Assembly (NCBI RefSeq): GCF_000282355.1 | Contig: NZ_AKJL01000087.1 | Span: 1 to 53,392, forward strand | Direction: 5' to 3' | Length of the DNA: 53,392 nt | Source of the DNA: Pseudomonas sp. GM49 | GTDB taxonomy: Bacteria > Pseudomonadota > Gammaproteobacteria > Pseudomonadales > Pseudomonadaceae | In this document: piece by piece, positions 17,817 through 27,270 of the stretch | Position numbering within the stretch: position 1 is the first letter of the stretch | How the letters are laid out: the number at the start of each line of letters is the position of its first letter | The notes under the pieces: generated by a model | Seen by the model: only the letters and a program-made list of their open reading frames with translations | Databases searched by the model: none | What the model was told of the DNA's origin: nothing | Translations under genes and position numbers: made by a program

Positions 17817-19115
17817 TTACTGGGCCGCTTTGACAGCCGAAGCCAGTTGGGCGCTGGCCTTGGCCGGGTCTGCGTCCTTGTCGTTCATGAAGTTGGTGAC
17901 CACGTCGAAGATCGCGCCCTGCACGGCCAGGGAGGTGGCCATGTTGTGCGCCATGCTCGGTTGCAGGTCGCCGGTCTTGTCGTCCGCGATGAAGTCCTTC
18001 GCCGACTTCTGGGCACACTCGTCGAAGCCGAGCTTGTCCATTTCGTTCAGCATGTCGTTGCGCACCGGGATCGAACCCTTGTTCATGCTGAAGACTTTCT
18101 GGAAGTCGGTACCCAACGCGACCTTGGCCAGGTCTTGTTGCGCGGCGATGTCACCCTTGCGATCAGCCTTGAGCTTGAACACCGCCAGGGAGTCGATGTT
18201 GTAGGTGAAGGCTTTTTCGGTGCCCGGGAACGCTACGCACTGGTAGTCCTTGCCCGCGACTTTCTTCGCCGCAGTCCACTCGCTTTTCGCCCAGTCGCCC
18301 ATCATCTGCATGCCGGCCTTGCCATTGATGACGTCGGCGGCGGCGATGTTCCAGTCACGACCGGCGCGGTTCGGGTCCATGTAGCCGGTGATCTTTTTCA
18401 GCTCGGCGAACGACTTGGTCATCTCCGGGCCGGACAGGGTTTTCTGGTCCAGGTCGACCAGGGCTTTCTTGTAACCGTCAGCACCCATTACCGAGAGCAC
18501 CACGTCTTCAAACACGGTGCTGTCCTGCCAAGGCTGGCCACCGTGGGCGAGCGCGATGAAGCCTGCGGCTTTGAGCTTGTCGCCAGCGGCATAGAATTCT
18601 TCGAGGGTGGTCGGGGCCTTTTCGATCCCGGCTTTCTTGAACACCTCCGGGTTGATCCACAGCCAGTTGACGCGGTGGATGTTCACCGGCACGGCGACAT
18701 AGTCACCTTCGTACTTCACCGTGTCGGAAACTTTTTTCGACAGCAGGCCATCCCAGTTTTCCGCCTTGGAAACGTCTTTCAGCGCGTCGGTGCTGAGCAG
18801 GCCAGTGCTGCCCCACTCCTGGATGTCCGGCCCCTTGATCTGTGCAACGCCCGGCGGGTTGCCGGCTACGGCGCGACTCTTGAGTACGGTCATGGCCGTG
18901 GAACCGCCACCACCGGCGACCGCGCCATCCTTCCAGGTGAAGCCGTCTTTTTCGACTTGTGCCTTCAGGACATCGACCGCTGCTTTTTCACCACCGGAAG
19001 TCCACCAGTGAACGACTTCAACGGAACCTTTGGATTCGGCGGCAAGGACACTGAGAGGGAGTGCAGACAGGGAAGCGAGAGAAATGACAGTAGCGAGGCG
19101 AGAAATCGCATTCAT
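17817..19115 (-). CDS. gltB: Periplasmic glucose-binding protein
   Basis: This 432-residue extracellular solute-binding protein (family 1) has a signal peptide ending VLA-AES (about residue 25), then the [15 protein letters not shown] start typical of sugar-binding proteins. It delivers glucose to GltFGK. AGGTGCTCC precedes the ATG. Overlapping Hfq/Crc motifs lie in the leader, and a 66-bp composite promoter shared with the AGE isomerase gene lies upstream. Confidence 0.95.
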   Translation of the reverse strand: MNAISRLATVISLASLSALPLSVLAAESKGSVEVVHWWTSGGEKAAVDVLKAQVEKDGFTWKDGAVAGGGGSTAMTVLKSRAVAGNPPGVAQIKGPDIQEWGSTGLLSTDALKDVSKAENWDGLLSKKVSDTVKYEGDYVAVPVNIHRVNWLWINPEVFKKAGIEKAPTTLEEFYAAGDKLKAAGFIALAHGGQPWQDSTVFEDVVLSVMGADGYKKALVDLDQKTLSGPEMTKSFAELKKITGYMDPNRAGRDWNIAAADVINGKAGMQMMGDWAKSEWTAAKKVAGKDYQCVAFPGTEKAFTYNIDSLAVFKLKADRKGDIAAQQDLAKVALGTDFQKVFSMNKGSIPVRNDMLNEMDKLGFDECAQKSAKDFIADDKTGDLQPSMAHNMATSLAVQGAIFDVVTNFMNDKDADPAKASAQLASAVKAAQ

Positions 19116-19127
19116 CTAGGAGCACCT

Positions 19128-19138
19128 TTCTTGTTGTT
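19128..19138 (-). promoter_or_regulatory. Overlapping Hfq/Crc motifs in gltB leader
   Basis: The minus strand reads AACAACAAGAA, which holds two overlapping AANAANAA matches immediately before the AAGG ribosome site. Confidence 0.6.
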
Positions 19139-19171
19139 ATGCATGCAAGTCTGTTGCTTGCGCTGCATAGG

Positions 19172-19237
19172 ATTTTAAACAGGCGCCATCCCCCGGCAGG
19201 TAACGAAGGGACGCGCATATGTCACCGCATGGTTACA
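19172..19237 (-). promoter_or_regulatory. gltB composite promoter/operator
   Basis: On the plus strand this reads ATTTTAAACA, 18 bases, GTAACGAAGGG, N7, TATGTCACC, N5, GTTACA. On the gene's strand the operator lies upstream and TAAAAT lies in the -10 position, with no recognisable -35, as expected for an activator-dependent promoter. The same arrangement occurs at 20526-20591. The far end covers the stop codon of the AGE gene. Confidence 0.7.
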
Positions 19238-20492
19238 TAGAACCGCTCTGGGACAGCTGTGCCAGCGCACTGGCCATGCTCGGCGCCAGGGGCAGGCGCG
19301 GAATCAGCACGGCTTGCCAGGCGTGATAAAGGTCAGGCTTGCCGGGCCAGATATCGGCACTCGGGCGGTTCAGCGGGTCGAGTTCGTGATGCCAGCTGCC
19401 GCCTTCGCGATCGATGAAATGACGGTCACAGAACTCCCAGAATAGTCGGTACCAGTGTTCGTACTGCGCCTCTGCAGTGCGCTTGAGCAAGGCACTGGCG
19501 GCGGCGCTGGCCTCGCAATGGGTCCAGTGCAGGCGGTGGCGGACCACCGCTTTGTTGTCCCAATCGAGGGTGTAGACAATGCCCGGCGCGCCATCGATGT
19601 CCCAGCCGTGGAGGCAATTGTGCTCGAACAGTTTTTGCGCGTCGGTGACCAGCCAGCCCGGCGTGAGCATCCCGGCTTTCACCCGCGCAGCTTCGAGGTG
19701 CAGCAACAGTCGCGCCCACTCGAAACCGTGGCCCGGGGTGGTGCCGTAGGGGCGAAAGCCGTCGGCCGGATTGTCGCGGTTGTAGTCCTGCAGTGGCTGC
19801 CAGTCGCGGTCGAAATGCTCGATCACCAGGTAGTCGTTGGCGGCGGCGTGGCCATGGATCACACGTTCCACGATGCGCTGGGCGCGGCACAACCAGCGGT
19901 TGTCATCGGTGACATCGGCCAGGGCGAGGAAGGCTTCGGTAGCGTGCATGTTGCTGTTGGCGCCGCGATAGGCTTCTTCGCAACTGAAGTCGCGGTTGAA
20001 AGACTCGCGCATCGCACCTTCTTCTTCGCTCCAGAAACAGGTGTCGATGATGTCGATCGCATCATCGAGCAGGGCTTGAGCACCGGGACGCTGTGCGACC
20101 ACCGCAGAACTGGCGGCCAGCGCGACGAAGGCATGCAGATAGGCGTTCTTGCCGGTGTTGCCGTCGCGATGTTCGGCAGTGGCGAACCAGCCGCCGTGAA
20201 CCGTATCGCGCAACGGCCCGCGCAGGGCCGCAACACCGTGATCGACCAGCTCGGCGAAACCCGGCAAGCCCTGAATATGCGCCATGGCGAAGCTGTGGGT
20301 CATACGCGCGGTGTTCATGGTCTGGGCTTGCGCATCAGCTGGGAGGCGACCTTTTTCATCGAGGTTGCCGAAGCCTTCAGGGAGTTTTGAAGCCTTGGCA
20401 AAATTCAACAAGCGCAGGCCTTCGGCGGCGAGCCATTGCTGATGGGCAGGTGCGTTCAGCCAACTGCTGAAGGCTGGTTGGAGGGTGTCCAT
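19233..20492 (-). CDS. AGE-family sugar isomerase, probable D-mannose isomerase
   Basis: This 419-residue N-acylglucosamine 2-epimerase-superfamily protein has an (alpha/alpha)6 barrel. Motifs with conserved His or aromatic residues are RMTHSFAMA, HGGWFA, NSNMHATEAFLAL, GHGFEWARL, HWTHCEASAA and KPDLYHAWQA. The pattern fits mannose/sulfoquinovose isomerases (YihS-like) that convert mannose to fructose. It may instead act on another hexose, and annotation as mannose-6-phosphate isomerase would be misleading because the cupin type I enzyme is unrelated. It lies between gltB and gtrS, a place empty in P. aeruginosa as I recall, and shares the gltB promoter architecture. Confidence 0.82.
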   Translation of the reverse strand: MDTLQPAFSSWLNAPAHQQWLAAEGLRLLNFAKASKLPEGFGNLDEKGRLPADAQAQTMNTARMTHSFAMAHIQGLPGFAELVDHGVAALRGPLRDTVHGGWFATAEHRDGNTGKNAYLHAFVALAASSAVVAQRPGAQALLDDAIDIIDTCFWSEEEGAMRESFNRDFSCEEAYRGANSNMHATEAFLALADVTDDNRWLCRAQRIVERVIHGHAAANDYLVIEHFDRDWQPLQDYNRDNPADGFRPYGTTPGHGFEWARLLLHLEAARVKAGMLTPGWLVTDAQKLFEHNCLHGWDIDGAPGIVYTLDWDNKAVVRHRLHWTHCEASAAASALLKRTAEAQYEHWYRLFWEFCDRHFIDREGGSWHHELDPLNRPSADIWPGKPDLYHAWQAVLIPRLPLAPSMASALAQLSQSGSM

Positions 20493-20500
20493 GGCGTACC

Positions 20501-20512
20501 TTTTTTGTTGTT
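20501..20512 (-). promoter_or_regulatory. Hfq/Crc-type A-rich motif in AGE gene leader
   Basis: The minus strand reads AACAACAAAAAA immediately before the AGG ribosome site, with several AANAANAA registers. Confidence 0.6.
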
Positions 20513-20525
20513 ATGACTGAGGGGC

Positions 20526-20591
20526 AGTCTAAACAACGGACGACGGCGGGCTTGTAACGAAGGGGGTGGGTTATGTCACCAGGCTGTGACA
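20526..20591 (-). promoter_or_regulatory. AGE gene composite promoter/operator
   Basis: On the plus strand this reads AGTCTAAACA, 18 bases, GTAACGAAGGG, N7, TATGTCACC, N5, GTGACA. It matches the gltB promoter in both sequence and spacing. On the gene's strand TAGACT occupies the -10 position. Confidence 0.7.
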
Positions 20592-20618
20592 ATGGACACC
20601 AACATTGAGTGAAATACT

Positions 20619-20750
20619 TGTGGCGAGGGGGCTTGCCCCCGTTGGAGTGCGAAGCGCTCCCAAAACGACCACCCTCTAATTATCTGTGATATGAGGTTGC
20701 TGATTTTACGACTGCTGCGCAGCCGAACGGGGGCAAGCCCCCTCGCCACA
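20619..20750. repeat. Inverted REP pair, GGGGGCTTGCCCCC type
   Basis: Two arms with the TGTGGCGAGGGGGCTTGCCCCC pattern face each other across about 85 bases, between gtrS and the AGE gene promoter. Confidence 0.8.
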
Positions 20751-20758
20751 GGGTGGTG

Positions 20759-22228
20759 TCAATCCATCGAGCGAGGCAACTGCAGGGTCACCCGCAACCC
20801 GCCCTCACGCAGGTTCTGCAAGCTGACCTCACCACCATGACTATGGGCAATGTTGCGGGCAATCCCCAGCCCCAATCCATACCCCTGCTGCTGCCCGGCC
20901 AGACGAAAGTGAGGCTCGAACACCTGCTCCAGCCGCTGCTCCGGCACACCTGGCCCTTCATCATCGACATGCAGGATGAACGCGCTGTCATCGTCATCGA
21001 TGTGCAGGTGCGCGTTCTGCCCGTACTTCAATGCATTGTCGATCAGGTTGCCGATACAGCGCTTGAGCGCCAGCGGTTTGCCCGGGTACGCCGCCAGCGC
21101 CCGCCCCTGCTGGGTCACGCGGCCGTTGCCGTTCGGCCCGAGATAGGGCTCCACCAAACAGTCGAGCACATGGTTGAGGTCCACCAACTCGATGTTCTCG
21201 TGGATGTCGGTGTCTTTCACGCATTGCAGCGCGCCTTTGACCAGTAATTCGAGCTCGTCCAGATCGCGCCCGAATTTGGTTTGCAGCGTTTCGTCCTCGA
21301 GCAATTCGACCCGCAGGCGCAAGCGGGTGATCGGTGTGCGCAGGTCGTGGGAAATGGCGCTGAACAACTGACTGCGCTCCGTCAGGTAACGGCTGATGCG
21401 CTCGCGCATGGTGTTGAACGCGCGCCCAACCTCGACCACTTCACTGCCCCCGCCTTCGGCCACCGGTTCCACGTCGGCTCCCAACGACAGATCCCGGGCC
21501 GCCCGCGCCAGGCGCTTGAGCGGACGACTCTGCCAGTGCACCAGCAGGCCGATGAACAACAGCAAAAAGCCGCTGGTCAGGAGGATGAACCACACCTGCT
21601 GCGCCGGCAGGCCCTGCTCTTCAAGACTGGTATAGGGCTCGGGCAACAGCGAGGCGATGTACAGCCATTCGCCTGGCGCCATCTGGATCTGCGTGACCAG
21701 CACCGGCGGGTTCACCGGTTCCAGGGTCAGCGCGTAGTGCGCCCAGGAGCGAGGCAACTCATCGAGCTTCAGGCCGCCATTGAAGATGCGCAGGTCTTCC
21801 GGGCTGACGAAGGTTACCGAGATGTCCGCGTCCTGGCCGAGGGACTGGCGCAGCACTTCGTCCACCGCTTTGAGTACCGCCGCTTTGCGCGGGGTGATGG
21901 GCAGTACTTCCATGCCCAGAGGTTTATCGTTGAGCGTCACCACGAACCGGGTGCCGCCCATGCTGCGCAACTGATCGAGCACCAACGGTCGAAACGCCAC
22001 CGGCAACGAACGGAAGTAACTGACACTGGCCGTCATCGAATGGGCCAGGCTGCGGGCGCTGGTGACCAGGCCCTCGAGCTGCGTGGCGCGCAATTGCGAA
22101 ACCCAGATCACGCTCGACAGCGTCTGGGCGAACAATACCGCCAGCAAGGTCAACAGCAACATCCGCCCGAGCAGCGAACGCGGCATCGGTATTTTGCCGG
22201 CGAGTTTGCGGAAAATCTCAGTGGCCAT
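20759..22228 (-). CDS. gtrS: Sensor histidine kinase GtrS
   Basis: This 489-residue membrane kinase is paired with GltR. It has an N-terminal membrane segment (about 15-40), a periplasmic sensor domain, a second segment near 190-210, HAMP, HisKA with His294 in AISHDLRTP, and a HATPase domain (DDEGPGVPE, GLGLGIARN). In P. aeruginosa GtrS senses 2-ketogluconate and 6-phosphogluconate and controls glucose uptake. I chose the ATG at 22228, which overlaps the gltR stop by 11 bases. A longer frame would extend further into gltR. Confidence 0.92.
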   Translation of the reverse strand: MATEIFRKLAGKIPMPRSLLGRMLLLTLLAVLFAQTLSSVIWVSQLRATQLEGLVTSARSLAHSMTASVSYFRSLPVAFRPLVLDQLRSMGGTRFVVTLNDKPLGMEVLPITPRKAAVLKAVDEVLRQSLGQDADISVTFVSPEDLRIFNGGLKLDELPRSWAHYALTLEPVNPPVLVTQIQMAPGEWLYIASLLPEPYTSLEEQGLPAQQVWFILLTSGFLLLFIGLLVHWQSRPLKRLARAARDLSLGADVEPVAEGGGSEVVEVGRAFNTMRERISRYLTERSQLFSAISHDLRTPITRLRLRVELLEDETLQTKFGRDLDELELLVKGALQCVKDTDIHENIELVDLNHVLDCLVEPYLGPNGNGRVTQQGRALAAYPGKPLALKRCIGNLIDNALKYGQNAHLHIDDDDSAFILHVDDEGPGVPEQRLEQVFEPHFRLAGQQQGYGLGLGIARNIAHSHGGEVSLQNLREGGLRVTLQLPRSMD

Positions 22229-22949
22229 TGCTGGCAACCACATTGGCCGCCAGTTGGTAGCCGCTGCCACGCACGGTGCGGATCAGCCGTGGCGGTTTTT
22301 CAGTGTCGCGCAGGCGCTGGCGCAATCGGCTGACCGCCATGTCGACGATGCGATCGAGGGGCATCAAATCGCGGCCACGGGTGGCGTTGCCGATGGTGTC
22401 GCGGTCGAGGATTTCCTGCGGGTGATCGAGGAACAGTTTCAGCAGTGCGAAGTCGGCGCCCGAGAGAATCACCTCTTCGCCGTCGATGTGAAACAACCGA
22501 TGGCTGACCATATCCAGACGCCAGTCATCGAAGGCCAGCACCTCACCACCGTTACGTTCCTGGCCGAACTGCGCGCGGCGCAGCAACGCCTTGATCCGCG
22601 CCTGCAATTCCCGTGGGCTGAATGGCTTGCCCAGATAATCGTCGGCGCCCAGTTCCAGGCCGATGACGCGGTCGGCTTCGTCTGAACTGGCGGTGAGCAT
22701 GATGATCGGCACCTGCGCCTGGCGTGGATGCTGGCGAATCCAGCGGCACAGGCTGAAACCGTCCTCGTCGGGCAGCATCACATCAAGGATCACCAGATCG
22801 CTCGGCGCCTCATTCAACGCCTGGCGAAAACCGGCACCGTCGGGCGTGGTACGCACCTGGAAACCGGCACGGGTCAGGTAGGTGTCCAGCAACTCGCGTA
22901 TCTCTTGATCGTCATCGACCAACAAAATCGACTTGTTGACTGAGCTCAC
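22218..22949 (-). CDS. gltR: Response regulator GltR (OmpR family)
   Basis: This 243-residue regulator has a receiver domain with acidic cluster VDDD and phospho-acceptor Asp56 (LVILDVMLPDE), and a C-terminal winged helix (about 140-235). It starts with GTG and is translationally coupled to gtrS. The known role in P. aeruginosa is control of glucose transport and catabolism genes. It is the leading candidate to bind the shared gltB/AGE promoter element, although that is inference. Confidence 0.93.
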   Translation of the reverse strand: MSSVNKSILLVDDDQEIRELLDTYLTRAGFQVRTTPDGAGFRQALNEAPSDLVILDVMLPDEDGFSLCRWIRQHPRQAQVPIIMLTASSDEADRVIGLELGADDYLGKPFSPRELQARIKALLRRAQFGQERNGGEVLAFDDWRLDMVSHRLFHIDGEEVILSGADFALLKLFLDHPQEILDRDTIGNATRGRDLMPLDRIVDMAVSRLRQRLRDTEKPPRLIRTVRGSGYQLAANVVASNGH

Positions 22950-22962
22950 TTCGAAGGCATCC

Positions 22963-22970
22963 TTGTTGTT
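22963..22970 (-). promoter_or_regulatory. Hfq/Crc-type A-rich motif in gltR leader
   Basis: The minus strand reads AACAACAA, directly overlapping the AAGGA ribosome site of gltR, 14-21 bases before the GTG start. Confidence 0.6.
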
Positions 22971-23026
22971 TGAATTGGGCGGATTATGCCTGATGAACCT
23001 TGAAAAATTGTTGCCTGTTCTGGCCT

Positions 23027-23110
23027 CATCGCGGGCAAGCCCGCTCCCACAAGGTTATGTACACATTCTGAAAATGCCGGTGATCCTGTGGGAGCGGGCT
23101 TGCCCGCGAT
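23027..23110. repeat. REPIN between gltR and glk
   Basis: Two GCGGGCAAGCCCGC-type REP arms lie inverted with about 35 bases between, in the gap between glk and gltR (both minus strand). Confidence 0.8.
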
Positions 23111-23125
23111 GAAGGCGACTCGATC

Positions 23126-24076
23126 TCAAGCCTGTTCGAGCGCTACTCCCGCGCCAACAAGTCCGGAATACGGCGCCGTCACCAGCCACACTGGAATCCC
23201 CTTGAAGTAATCGCTCATGCAACCCTTGTCGGCGAAGCACCGGGCGAAACCGCTTTCAAGGAAGAAATCGGCAAACCGCGGGATCACCCCGCCAACGATG
23301 TACACGCCACCACGCGCACCGGTGGTCAGTACGTTGTTGCCCGCCACGCGACCGAGCCAGCAGCAGAACTGTTCAAGCACTTCCACGGCAATCGGGTCAC
23401 CCGCCAGTCCGGCAGCGGTGATCGCTTCCGGTGTTTCGAGCACAGGCGTGTGTCCGTCCACCGCGCAGATCGCCCGGTAGACGCGCGGCAAGCCGCCGCC
23501 GCTCAGTGCCGTTTCTGCGCTGACATGGCCAATCTCGTTGAAAATGTGCTGCCACAGTTGGGTTTCACGCGGGCTGCTCAGTGGCAGGTCGACGTGACCG
23601 CCCTCCCCTGGCAACGCAGCGAATCGGCCCTCGCCCAGATCGAGCAGGGTGCCGACGCCCAGGCCCGTGCCCGGGCCAATCACCACCGCCGGACGCAACG
23701 GCTCCGGCGTGCCTTCGCAGACCACGCGAAATTCGCCGGGCTGCAAACGGGTCATGCCCAGGGCCATGGCCGAGAAGTCGTTGACCAACAGCAGTTGATC
23801 GACCTGCAAGGTCTGGCAAAAACCCTTGCGGCTCAAGCGCCAGTGATTGTTGGTGAACTTGAATTCATCGCCGCTCACGGGACCGGCCACCGACAGGCAC
23901 ACCGATCCGATCGAACCCGGCGCCAGCCCCAGGCCATTGAGGTAGAGGCTGATCGCCTCCTCCGGGCTCGGGAAATCTGCCGTTGCCAGCACCTGGACCG
24001 ATTCCAGTTGCTGGTTTTTCCACAACGCGAAACGTGCGTTGGTCCCACCGATGTCACCGACCAAAGCCAGTTTCAA
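23126..24076 (-). CDS. glk: Glucokinase
   Basis: This 316-residue ROK-like bacterial glucokinase phosphorylates glucose to glucose-6-phosphate. It shows the ATP phosphate loop [13 protein letters not shown] at the N-terminus, catalytic NDFSAMALG, and [11 protein letters not shown]. It starts with the rare codon TTG in a TTGA overlap with the edd stop; a GGAGA ribosome site lies eight bases upstream, and no in-frame ATG is close. Low-efficiency initiation coupled to edd is the likely reason. Confidence 0.95.
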   Translation of the reverse strand: MKLALVGDIGGTNARFALWKNQQLESVQVLATADFPSPEEAISLYLNGLGLAPGSIGSVCLSVAGPVSGDEFKFTNNHWRLSRKGFCQTLQVDQLLLVNDFSAMALGMTRLQPGEFRVVCEGTPEPLRPAVVIGPGTGLGVGTLLDLGEGRFAALPGEGGHVDLPLSSPRETQLWQHIFNEIGHVSAETALSGGGLPRVYRAICAVDGHTPVLETPEAITAAGLAGDPIAVEVLEQFCCWLGRVAGNNVLTTGARGGVYIVGGVIPRFADFFLESGFARCFADKGCMSDYFKGIPVWLVTAPYSGLVGAGVALEQA

Positions 24077-25899
24077 TTAAGCGTCTCCAGGGCAGAAGTA
24101 AAGGCGCTGGCGCCCTGCTCCGCCGAGCTGAAGGCCATGCGCATGAAACCGAACAGCTCGCGACCGGTGCCGATGTTGTTGCCCAACAGGCCCTTGGCCG
24201 GCGTGCGCGCTGCGAATTCTTCGGCGTCCACCTTAAGTTCCAGGGTGCCTTTGACGCCATCGACGCGGATGATATCGCCCTCTTGCACCCGCGCCAAAGC
24301 GCCGCCTACATAGGCCTCGGGGCTGACATGAATGGCCGCCGGGATTTTCCCTGATGCGCCGGACATGCGCCCGTCGGTCACCAGTGCGACTTTGAAGCCG
24401 CGATCCTGCAGCACGCCGAGGAACGGCGTCATCTTGTGCAGCTCCGGCATGCCATTGGAGCGCGGACCCTGGAAGCGCATCACCGCGACAAAATCCTTCT
24501 CCAGCAAACCGGCCTTGAACGCATCGGCCAGGTCCTGCTGATCCTGGAACACCATGGCCGGCGCTTCGACAATCTGGTTCTCCACGGCTACTGCGGAGAC
24601 TTTCATCACACCGCGACCAAGGTTGCCTTCCATCACCCGCAGACCACCTTCCGGCGAGAATGCACGAGCGACCGGACGCAGGATGCTTTCATCGAGGCTG
24701 TCGGTCACGCCTTCGCGCCACACCAGCTGGCCATTGTCGAGGAACGGCTCCTGGGTGTAGCGGCTCAGGCCATGGCCCATCACGGTGTTGACGTTTTCGT
24801 GGAGCAACCCGGCTTCCAGCAGTTCACGGATCAGGAACGACATGCCACCCGCGGCCTGGAAGTGGTTGATGTCGGCCTTGCCGTTCGGGTAGACGTGGCT
24901 CAGGGTCGGCACCACCTCGGAGAGGTCGGCCATGTCCTGCCAGGTCAATTGAATGCCCGCCGCCATGGCGATGGCCGGCATGTGCAGGGTGTGGTTGGTC
25001 GAGCCGCCCGTGGCGTGCAACGCGACAATCGAGTTGACCAGCGAACGCTCGTCGACGATTTCGCCGATCGGCATGAAGTCACCGTTCTGCTTGGTCAGGC
25101 GCGTGACCTGATGCGCCGCTTCGCGGGTCAGGGCATCGCGCAACGGCGTGTTCGGGTTGACGAAGGACGCGCCCGGCAGGTGCAGGCCCATGACTTCCAT
25201 CAGCAACTGGTTGGTGTTGGCCGTGCCGTAGAAAGTGCAGGTGCCAGGGCTGTGGTAGGACTTCATTTCCGATTCCAGCAGCTCTTCGCGGGTCGCCTTG
25301 CCTTCGGCGTACTTCTGGCGCACGTCGGCTTTCTGCTTGTTGGAAATGCCCGACACCATCGGCCCGCCCGGCACGAAGATCATCGGCAGATGGCCGAAAC
25401 GCAGCGCGCCCATCATCAGGCCCGGCACGATCTTGTCGCAGATGCCGAGCAGCAGCGCGCCATCGAACATGTTGTGGGACAGCGCCACGGCGGTGGACAA
25501 CGCGATCACTTCGCGGCTCGGCAGGCTCAGTTCCATGCCTGGCTCGCCCTGGGTCACGCCATCGCACATGGCTGGCGTGCCACCGGCGAACTGGCCGACG
25601 GAGCCGATCTCGCGCAGGGCTTTCTTGATCAGTTCGGGGAAGACTTCGTACGGCTGGTGCGCCGAGAGCATGTCGTTATATGACGAAACTATCGCGATGT
25701 TCGCGGAGTTCATCATCCGCAGGCTGTGCTTGTCATCGCTGCCGCAACCGGCCACGCCATGGGCGAAGTTGGCGCATTGCAGCTTGCCGCGCATCGGGCC
25801 GTCGCTGGCCGCACCGCGGATCAATGCAAGGTAGGCCTCACGCGTGGCGCGGCTGCGGGCGATAAGCCGTTCAGTGACCTCAAGGACGCGGGGATGCAT
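24073..25899 (-). CDS. edd: 6-phosphogluconate dehydratase
   Basis: Edd converts 6-phosphogluconate to KDPG. The 608-residue IlvD/Edd-family protein has cluster-binding cysteines in the usual places, including CGSDDK, the GICDKIVPG motif and [13 protein letters not shown], plus [15 protein letters not shown] near the C-terminus. The ATG follows GGAG. It is upstream of glk with translational overlap. A TTGT-N7-ACAA HexR operator lies about 120 bases upstream. Confidence 0.97.
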   Translation of the reverse strand: MHPRVLEVTERLIARSRATREAYLALIRGAASDGPMRGKLQCANFAHGVAGCGSDDKHSLRMMNSANIAIVSSYNDMLSAHQPYEVFPELIKKALREIGSVGQFAGGTPAMCDGVTQGEPGMELSLPSREVIALSTAVALSHNMFDGALLLGICDKIVPGLMMGALRFGHLPMIFVPGGPMVSGISNKQKADVRQKYAEGKATREELLESEMKSYHSPGTCTFYGTANTNQLLMEVMGLHLPGASFVNPNTPLRDALTREAAHQVTRLTKQNGDFMPIGEIVDERSLVNSIVALHATGGSTNHTLHMPAIAMAAGIQLTWQDMADLSEVVPTLSHVYPNGKADINHFQAAGGMSFLIRELLEAGLLHENVNTVMGHGLSRYTQEPFLDNGQLVWREGVTDSLDESILRPVARAFSPEGGLRVMEGNLGRGVMKVSAVAVENQIVEAPAMVFQDQQDLADAFKAGLLEKDFVAVMRFQGPRSNGMPELHKMTPFLGVLQDRGFKVALVTDGRMSGASGKIPAAIHVSPEAYVGGALARVQEGDIIRVDGVKGTLELKVDAEEFAARTPAKGLLGNNIGTGRELFGFMRMAFSSAEQGASAFTSALETLN

Positions 25900-26019
25900 G
25901 TGTAGAACTCCAGGCTAACGGATGTGGCGACCTGATTGTCTATGCTGAACAAGAGCCGTTGTTGACGGGATGACAGACGGTTTTCTTGATCAATCGGACC
26001 AGTTGATTCAGGTCACTCG

Positions 26020-26034
26020 TTGTAGATTGAACAA
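26020..26034. promoter_or_regulatory. HexR operator of edd-glk
   Basis: TTGT-AGATTGA-ACAA is an exact match to the HexR consensus TTGT-N7/8-ACAA in the edd/gapA divergent region. Confidence 0.78.
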
Positions 26035-26081
26035 AATATTGCCACTAAAAAGGCTTGTTTTCTATTTTTTTGCGAATAATC

Positions 26082-26096
26082 TTGTAATTCCAACAA
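26082..26096. promoter_or_regulatory. HexR operator of gapA
   Basis: TTGT-AATTCCA-ACAA is an exact TTGT-N7-ACAA palindrome, 24-38 bases before the gapA start. Its right arm overlaps an AACAACAA Hfq/Crc motif. Confidence 0.82.
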
Positions 26097-26099
26097 CAA
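26092..26099 (+). promoter_or_regulatory. Hfq/Crc-type A-rich motif in gapA leader
   Basis: AACAACAA matches AANAANAA and shares five bases with the HexR operator. It counts as an mRNA site only if transcription starts upstream of it. Confidence 0.4.
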
Positions 26100-26119
26100 A
26101 ACGACGGCGGCGCTGATAT

Positions 26120-27121
26120 ATGACTCTTCGAATCGCAATCAATGGTTTTGGCCGTATTGGCCGTAATGTCCTGCGGGCACTCTATACCCAAGGCTATCGC
26201 CGGGATTTGCAGATCGTCGCCATCAACGACCTGGGCGACAGCGCGATCAACGCGCACTTGCTCAAGTACGACACTGTTCACGGCACGTTCGATGCCGATG
26301 TTCAACATGATCAGGAAAGCCTGACCGTCAACGGCGACCGCATTTCGGTCAGCGCCATCCGCAACCCGGCCGACCTGCCATGGGCCGCGGAAAAGATTGA
26401 TGTGGTATTCGAATGCACCGGTCTGTTCACCGACCGCGCCAAAGCCGCCGCGCATATTACGGCCGGCGCGCGCAAAGTGATCATCTCGGCTCCCGCCAAA
26501 GGCGCCGACGCTACTGTGGTTTACGGGGTCAACCACGACATTCTGCGCCAGTCGCACCAGATTATTTCCAACGCCTCGTGCACCACCAACTGCCTGGCCC
26601 CGGTGGCCCAAGTGCTGCACCGCGAGCTGGGCATCGAAAGCGGCTTGATGACCACCATTCACGCCTATACCAACGACCAGCACCTGACCGACGTCTATCA
26701 CGTCGATCCGTACCGCGCCCGTTCGGCCACCCAGAACATGATCCCGAGCAAGACCGGTGCTGCCGAAGCGGTGGGCCTGGTGCTGCCGGAACTGGCGGGC
26801 AAATTGACCGGCATGTCGGTGCGCGTACCGGTCATCAATGTGTCGCTGGTGGACCTGACGGTGCATCTGAAAAAAGAAGCCAGCGCAGAGGAAGTCAATG
26901 CGCTGATGAAAGAAGCCAGCCAGCATTCGAAGATCCTTGGGTACAACACCCTGCCGCTGGTCTCCAGCGACTTCAACCACAACCCGCTGTCGTCGATCTT
27001 CGACGCCAACCACACCAAATCCAGCGGCAAATTGCTCAAGGTATTGGCGTGGTATGACAACGAGTGGGGCTTCTCCAACCGCATGCTTGATAACTGTCTG
27101 GCGCTGTGCAACGCAGAATAA
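26120..27121 (+). CDS. gapA: Glyceraldehyde-3-phosphate dehydrogenase, type I
   Basis: GapA oxidises glyceraldehyde-3-phosphate from the Entner-Doudoroff pathway. The 333-residue protein has the Rossmann start [15 protein letters not shown], catalytic Cys154 in SNASCTTNC and the C-terminal [12 protein letters not shown]. It is divergent from edd with a HexR operator for each. It has no clear Shine-Dalgarno sequence (only GGCGGCG), so expression may depend on leader structure. Confidence 0.97.
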   Translation: MTLRIAINGFGRIGRNVLRALYTQGYRRDLQIVAINDLGDSAINAHLLKYDTVHGTFDADVQHDQESLTVNGDRISVSAIRNPADLPWAAEKIDVVFECTGLFTDRAKAAAHITAGARKVIISAPAKGADATVVYGVNHDILRQSHQIISNASCTTNCLAPVAQVLHRELGIESGLMTTIHAYTNDQHLTDVYHVDPYRARSATQNMIPSKTGAAEAVGLVLPELAGKLTGMSVRVPVINVSLVDLTVHLKKEASAEEVNALMKEASQHSKILGYNTLPLVSSDFNHNPLSSIFDANHTKSSGKLLKVLAWYDNEWGFSNRMLDNCLALCNAE

Positions 27122-27140
27122 GCAGCACGCCCACCGGTCT

Positions 27141-27240
27141 TGTAGGAGCGAGCTTGCTCGCGATGGTCGTTAACGATAACGCCGGGAACCTGATGCCCCG
27201 CGGTGTTCTACAGTCCATCGCGAGCAGGCTCGCTCCTACA
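27141..27240. repeat. REPIN between gapA and mgsA
   Basis: Two TGTAGGAGCGAG-type arms lie inverted around a spacer with CGTTAACGAT and GCGGTGTT blocks that recur in the spacers of the REPINs at 14582 and 17663. Confidence 0.85.
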
Positions 27241-27270
27241 AGGTGCGCGTCATGTCTGGAGTAACAATCG

